Below, one piece after another: positions 61,012 through 64,000 of a stretch of DNA of 64,000 nt. A program made the translations under genes and the position numbers. This DNA comes from Bacteroidota bacterium (GTDB taxonomy: Bacteria; Bacteroidota; Bacteroidia; Flavobacteriales_F; PHOS-HE28): positions 1-64,000 of the forward strand of contig JACTMO010000039.1 in the NCBI GenBank assembly GCA_014584605.1, given 5' to 3'. How positions within the stretch are numbered: the first letter of the stretch is position 1; each line of letters starts with the position of its first letter. Under the pieces are notes generated by a model. That model worked only from the letters and a program-made list of their open reading frames with translations. It searched no databases and was not told the DNA's origin.

Positions 61012-61946
61012 TGGTGGGCCGTTTCATGCTCCGCTGCCTGCGGCTTGGCCTGCCCGCCCTGGCGATCCCCGGTGCCTACCTGCTGCTGCTGGGCGACACG
61101 GTACCCGCGCCGCGCATCACCAACAACATCGCCCTCAACGAAAAGCTCGCCTTCGTGCGGAGCCGTTATCCGGACGGGGTGGACGTGCTGGCCGTGGGTT
61201 CGTCGATGACGCTGAACAACCTGGCGAGTGCGGGCGTGGTGGCGCACTTCGGCACCGGGCGGTACGTGAACGCCGCCGCCTGGGGTCTGGGCGCTGCGGA
61301 ACTGCCCGTGCTGGGCGCCCTGCTCACCGACAGGCTGCGGCCGCATACGGTGCTGGTGGCCACCAACCTCATGGACTTCCGCAGTGCCGGCCGTCAGCTG
61401 GGCACCGACAGTACGGCCATGGCGCGGTTCATGGGAGGCGCTCCCCTGTGGCTGAGCCATCTGCGCCATTGGGACACGCCGTACCTGCTGCGCCAGGCCG
61501 AGGCCAACCGCATCCGCTTCCACGACCCCGGCAACTACGAGTACCTCGGTTTCGATGCGCATGGAGGGGCCACGCTCGAGGTGCCGGGGGACCGCATCGA
61601 CCGCAGGCGCTTCAACGAAGCGCCTCCCTCGGCCGGACAGCTGGACGAGGCCCGATACGAGGCCTTCGCACGGTTCGCCGGATGGCTGCGGCAGCGCGAT
61701 GTCCGCATGGTGGTGGTGCTGTGCGCCTACCGTGACGGCCTGCGGTCCCCGGGGCACGACGCGCTGCAGCGGGCGCACGCCGACCGGTTGCGCGGGCTGC
61801 TGGAGCCCTTGGGCCACACGGTGATCGACGGCAACATGCACCGCTGGCCGGACAGCCTGTATGTGGACGGGAGCCACCTGGGGCGTGCCGGTGCGGCGCG
61901 CTTCACCGACATTTGCCTCCCACCGCGCGACGCGGGGGGCCGATGA
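61011..61946 (+). CDS. SGNH-hydrolase-like partner of MBOAT protein, first
   Basis: 311 residues. N-terminal membrane anchor (L-P-A-L-A-I-P-G-A-Y-L-L-L-L-G, ~14-28), then a periplasmic domain beginning A-V-G-S-S-M-T-L-N-N (the nucleophile-bearing G-x-S near residues 63-65). It ends with D-G-S-H-L-G at D286/H289, the Asp-His pair of SGNH/GDSL folds. Similar AlgJ/DltD/PatB-like proteins complete the acyl transfer started by an MBOAT protein. It overlaps both MBOAT neighbours (1 base and 4 bases), so all are co-translated. No matching family name beyond this likeness. Confidence 0.82.
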   Translation: MVGRFMLRCLRLGLPALAIPGAYLLLLGDTVPAPRITNNIALNEKLAFVRSRYPDGVDVLAVGSSMTLNNLASAGVVAHFGTGRYVNAAAWGLGAAELPVLGALLTDRLRPHTVLVATNLMDFRSAGRQLGTDSTAMARFMGGAPLWLSHLRHWDTPYLLRQAEANRIRFHDPGNYEYLGFDAHGGATLEVPGDRIDRRRFNEAPPSAGQLDEARYEAFARFAGWLRQRDVRMVVVLCAYRDGLRSPGHDALQRAHADRLRGLLEPLGHTVIDGNMHRWPDSLYVDGSHLGRAGAARFTDICLPPRDAGGR

Positions 61947-63412
61947 TCTTCAACTCGATCGCCTTCCTGGTGTTCTTCGTGGTGGTCACCACCGCGTACC
62001 ACCTGCTGCCGCACCGCTGGCGCTGGCCCATGTTGCTGGCGGCCAGCTGCTGGTTCTACATGGCCTTTGTGCCGGTGTACATCCTGATCCTGGCCTTCAC
62101 CATCGCGGTGGACTACGGGGCGGGCCTGCTGATCGAGCGCAGCGGGGGCGCGGTGCGCCGGCGCTGGCTGGTGGCCAGCATCGTGGCGAACACGGGCGTG
62201 CTGGCCATCTTCAAGTATTATGGCTTCCTCACCGAGAACATCGAGGCGGCGGTGCATGCGGCGGGCTGGACCGGGTACAGCATCCCCGACCTGGGCATCA
62301 TCCTGCCCATCGGCCTCAGCTTCCACACCTTCCAGAGCCTGAGCTACACCATTGAAGTGTACTACGGCCGCCAGCGCGCCGAGCGGCACCTGGGCATCTT
62401 CAGCCTCTACGTGATGTTCTATCCCCAGCTGGTGGCCGGCCCCATTGAGCGCCCCGGCAACCTGTTGCGGCAGCTGCACCTGCCCATGCCCTTCAACCCG
62501 GGCCTGCTGGCCAGTGGACTGCGCCTCATGGCCTGGGGCTTCTTCAAGAAGATCATGATCGCCGACCGGGTGGGCGCCATGGTGGACCACGTGTACGACG
62601 CGCCCCACCTGCACCAGGGCCCGGGGCTCATCCTGGCCTCCCTGCTCTTCGCCGTGCAGATCTACTGCGATTTCAGCGGGTACAGCGACATCGCCCTCGG
62701 TGCCGCGCGCTGCCTGGGCATCGACCTGATGCGCAACTTCCGCACGCCGTACGCCAGCACCAGCATCAGCGAGTTCTGGCGGCGCTGGCACATCAGCCTC
62801 AGCACCTGGTTCCGCGACTATGTGTACATCCCGTTGGGCGGCAACCGGGTGCTGACCTGGCGCCGCTATTACAACCTGCTGATCACCTTCCTGCTGAGCG
62901 GTCTCTGGCATGGTGCGGCATGGACCTACATCATCTGGGGTGGGTTGCACGGCCTGTTCCTCATCGGCGCCATCGTGACCGAGGGTGGGCGGGGGCGGCT
63001 TGGACGGGCCCTCGGCCTGCACCGCTGGCCACGGCTCCAGCTGGCCCAGCAGACCCTGACCACCTTCCTGCTGGTGGACCTGGCCTGGATCTTCTTTCGC
63101 GCGAACAACGTGCAGGACGCCTTCCACATCACCGGCAACCTGTTCACCGGCCTGGACGGCTTCCTCACGGCGGACGCCTTCAGCCTGTGGGCGCCGCTGG
63201 TGGGCGCGGGGCGCAGCGACATGTTCCTGGCCGTGGCCGGCATCGCCGTCATGGAGGCGGTGCAGTGGCTTGACCGCCGCAGGGGCGCCATGGCCTGGCT
63301 GGCCGAGCGCAGCGCCTGGCAGCGGTGGGCGTTGTACAGCGGCCTCCTCGCCAGCATCATCTTCCTGGGCAGTTATTACCACACCTCGCCCTTCATCTAC
63401 TTCCAGTTCTGA
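61943..63412 (+). CDS. MBOAT O-acyltransferase (AlgI-like), second
   Basis: 489 residues from ATG 61943. The same overall layout as the protein at 59563: L-P-I-G-L-S-F-H-T-F-Q-S-L-S-Y, P-Q-L-V-A-G-P-I-E-R-P, Y-C-D-F-S-G-Y-S-D-I-A-L-G, E-F-W-R-R-W-H-I-S-L-S-T-W-F-R-D-Y and catalytic His323 in G-L-W-H-G-A-A-W-T. Both end in E/P-F-I-Y-F-Q-F. The two are clear tandem duplicates that have since diverged, presumably acting on different acceptors or positions. It overlaps the preceding SGNH-like gene by four bases. Confidence 0.93.
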   Translation: MIFNSIAFLVFFVVVTTAYHLLPHRWRWPMLLAASCWFYMAFVPVYILILAFTIAVDYGAGLLIERSGGAVRRRWLVASIVANTGVLAIFKYYGFLTENIEAAVHAAGWTGYSIPDLGIILPIGLSFHTFQSLSYTIEVYYGRQRAERHLGIFSLYVMFYPQLVAGPIERPGNLLRQLHLPMPFNPGLLASGLRLMAWGFFKKIMIADRVGAMVDHVYDAPHLHQGPGLILASLLFAVQIYCDFSGYSDIALGAARCLGIDLMRNFRTPYASTSISEFWRRWHISLSTWFRDYVYIPLGGNRVLTWRRYYNLLITFLLSGLWHGAAWTYIIWGGLHGLFLIGAIVTEGGRGRLGRALGLHRWPRLQLAQQTLTTFLLVDLAWIFFRANNVQDAFHITGNLFTGLDGFLTADAFSLWAPLVGAGRSDMFLAVAGIAVMEAVQWLDRRRGAMAWLAERSAWQRWALYSGLLASIIFLGSYYHTSPFIYFQF

Positions 63413-64000
63413 ATGGGCTCCCGCCAACTCTTCCGCTGGATCGCCGCGCTGACCCTGCCCTTCGCGCTGGTCTTCGGCACCGTGCTGGTGGTGGACCCCT
63501 ACAACTACTTCAACCTGTTCCACGCCATCCCCGATGCGCTCAAGCGGAAGAACCTGTACCACGACGGCCGCACGATGCCCTTCAGCAATCTGTTGTGGAA
63601 GCTCATCGAGCTGCGGAGGGTGCCGCAGGACAGGGTCCTGCTGGGCGACTCACGCCTGTCGCACTTCGACCTGGACCACCTGGAGCGGGTGAGCGGCCAA
63701 CGCTGGTACAACCTGGGCGTGCCCGGTGGCAACACGCGCAGCATGGCGGACCTGTTCACGTACGCCGCACAGGCCCCGCTGAAGGAGGTGCTGGCGCAGG
63801 TGTCCTTCCGCGGCATGAACCACGGCATGGACTGGGACCTGTACGCGGAGCCGCGCCTGTTGATGGACCAGCCCTTCCTATACCTGAGCAACCGGCGCGT
63901 ACTGGAGGCCACCCTGCTGAACCTGCGCAGCGCCTGGCTGCCTTCCACCGTGCACTACGACGTGCTCCCGCCCGACCAATGGCAGCGGGTGCTCGCCATG
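63413..64000 (+). CDS. SGNH-like partner of MBOAT protein, second; 3' partial
   Basis: 196 codons visible; the gene continues past the window. It starts with the ATG immediately after the MBOAT stop (TGA ATG). An N-terminal membrane helix (L-T-L-P-F-A-L-V-F-G-T-V-L-V-V, ~13-27) is followed by D-P-Y-N-Y-F-N. Then comes V-L-L-G-D-S-R-L-S-H-F-D with the G-D-S nucleophile motif (Ser80). S-F-R-G-M-N-H-G and other conserved parts follow; the C-terminal Asp-His would lie outside. The cluster is thus two MBOAT-SGNH pairs in tandem. Its partner and substrate are unknown. Confidence 0.8.
   Translation, partial: MGSRQLFRWIAALTLPFALVFGTVLVVDPYNYFNLFHAIPDALKRKNLYHDGRTMPFSNLLWKLIELRRVPQDRVLLGDSRLSHFDLDHLERVSGQRWYNLGVPGGNTRSMADLFTYAAQAPLKEVLAQVSFRGMNHGMDWDLYAEPRLLMDQPFLYLSNRRVLEATLLNLRSAWLPSTVHYDVLPPDQWQRVLAM

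Overview
The window looks like chromosomal DNA of a high-GC member of the Bacteroidetes, most likely an uncultured Flavobacteriales-type organism. The evidence is family-level. Several proteins carry type IX secretion (T9SS) C-terminal sorting signals, and there is a PorP/SprF-like outer-membrane partner. Bacteroidetes-typical families DUF3098, DUF4270 and DUF4271 are present, along with a MurF-Alr fusion, short GT5 'glycogen synthase' and lipoproteins with L-x-A-C lipoboxes. Many promoters match the Bacteroidetes -7 element TAnnTTTG (or TAnnTTCG). The first ~700 bases are visibly less GC-rich than the rest.

Layout. 1-624 is the end of a T9SS cargo gene. 625-1712 is a decayed stretch with two remnants of the 3' end of ispG and the 5' end of an AAA-type ATPase. 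1713-11463 is a long minus-strand block: a membrane protein plus winged-helix regulator, then a set of lipoproteins around a Tat-exported DUF1501 protein and a CX4CH lipoprotein, ending in a 1155-residue CUB/adhesin-repeat T9SS protein and its PorP/SprF-like partner. 11505-14346 holds an NAD(P)-binding protein, an M23 peptidase and a DUF3108 protein. 14504-17965 is leuS, interrupted in frame by two palindrome-based elements, one of which carries a complete DUF559 nuclease domain. 18043-20678 is ftsX-DUF3098-uppP-truB, followed by queA, ispD and rlmN, an outer-membrane protein, tRNA-Leu(CAA), a dCMP deaminase and an S41 protease.

From 27 to 41 kb: a poly-alanine lipoprotein divergent from superoxide dismutase, a TM2 protein, the operon glycogen synthase/DUF4270/glmS, the operon panC-panD-flippase-rfaE2-radA, a delta-60 repeat T9SS protein, a small STAS-like protein and a quinone-type oxidoreductase. 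From 41 to 50 kb: rsmI, an M28 peptidase, thymidine kinase, murF-alr and a T9SS subtilase. From 50 to 57 kb: LPS-type glycosyltransferases, an O-antigen ligase and a minus-strand operon DUF4271-hemD-rnpA-yidD-S41-ligase. 57.5 kb onward: a glutaryl-CoA-type dehydrogenase, a second STAS-like paralogue, and a tandem cluster of two MBOAT O-acyltransferases each followed by an SGNH-like (AlgJ-type) partner, the last cut by the window end.

Most genes are envelope biogenesis (peptidoglycan precursors, LPS, lipoproteins, secretion cargo) and translation housekeeping. The most unusual item is the DUF559/palindrome element translated inside leuS. The second is the DUF1501/DUF1549-like surface operon, which ends in a T9SS adhesin/SprF pair.
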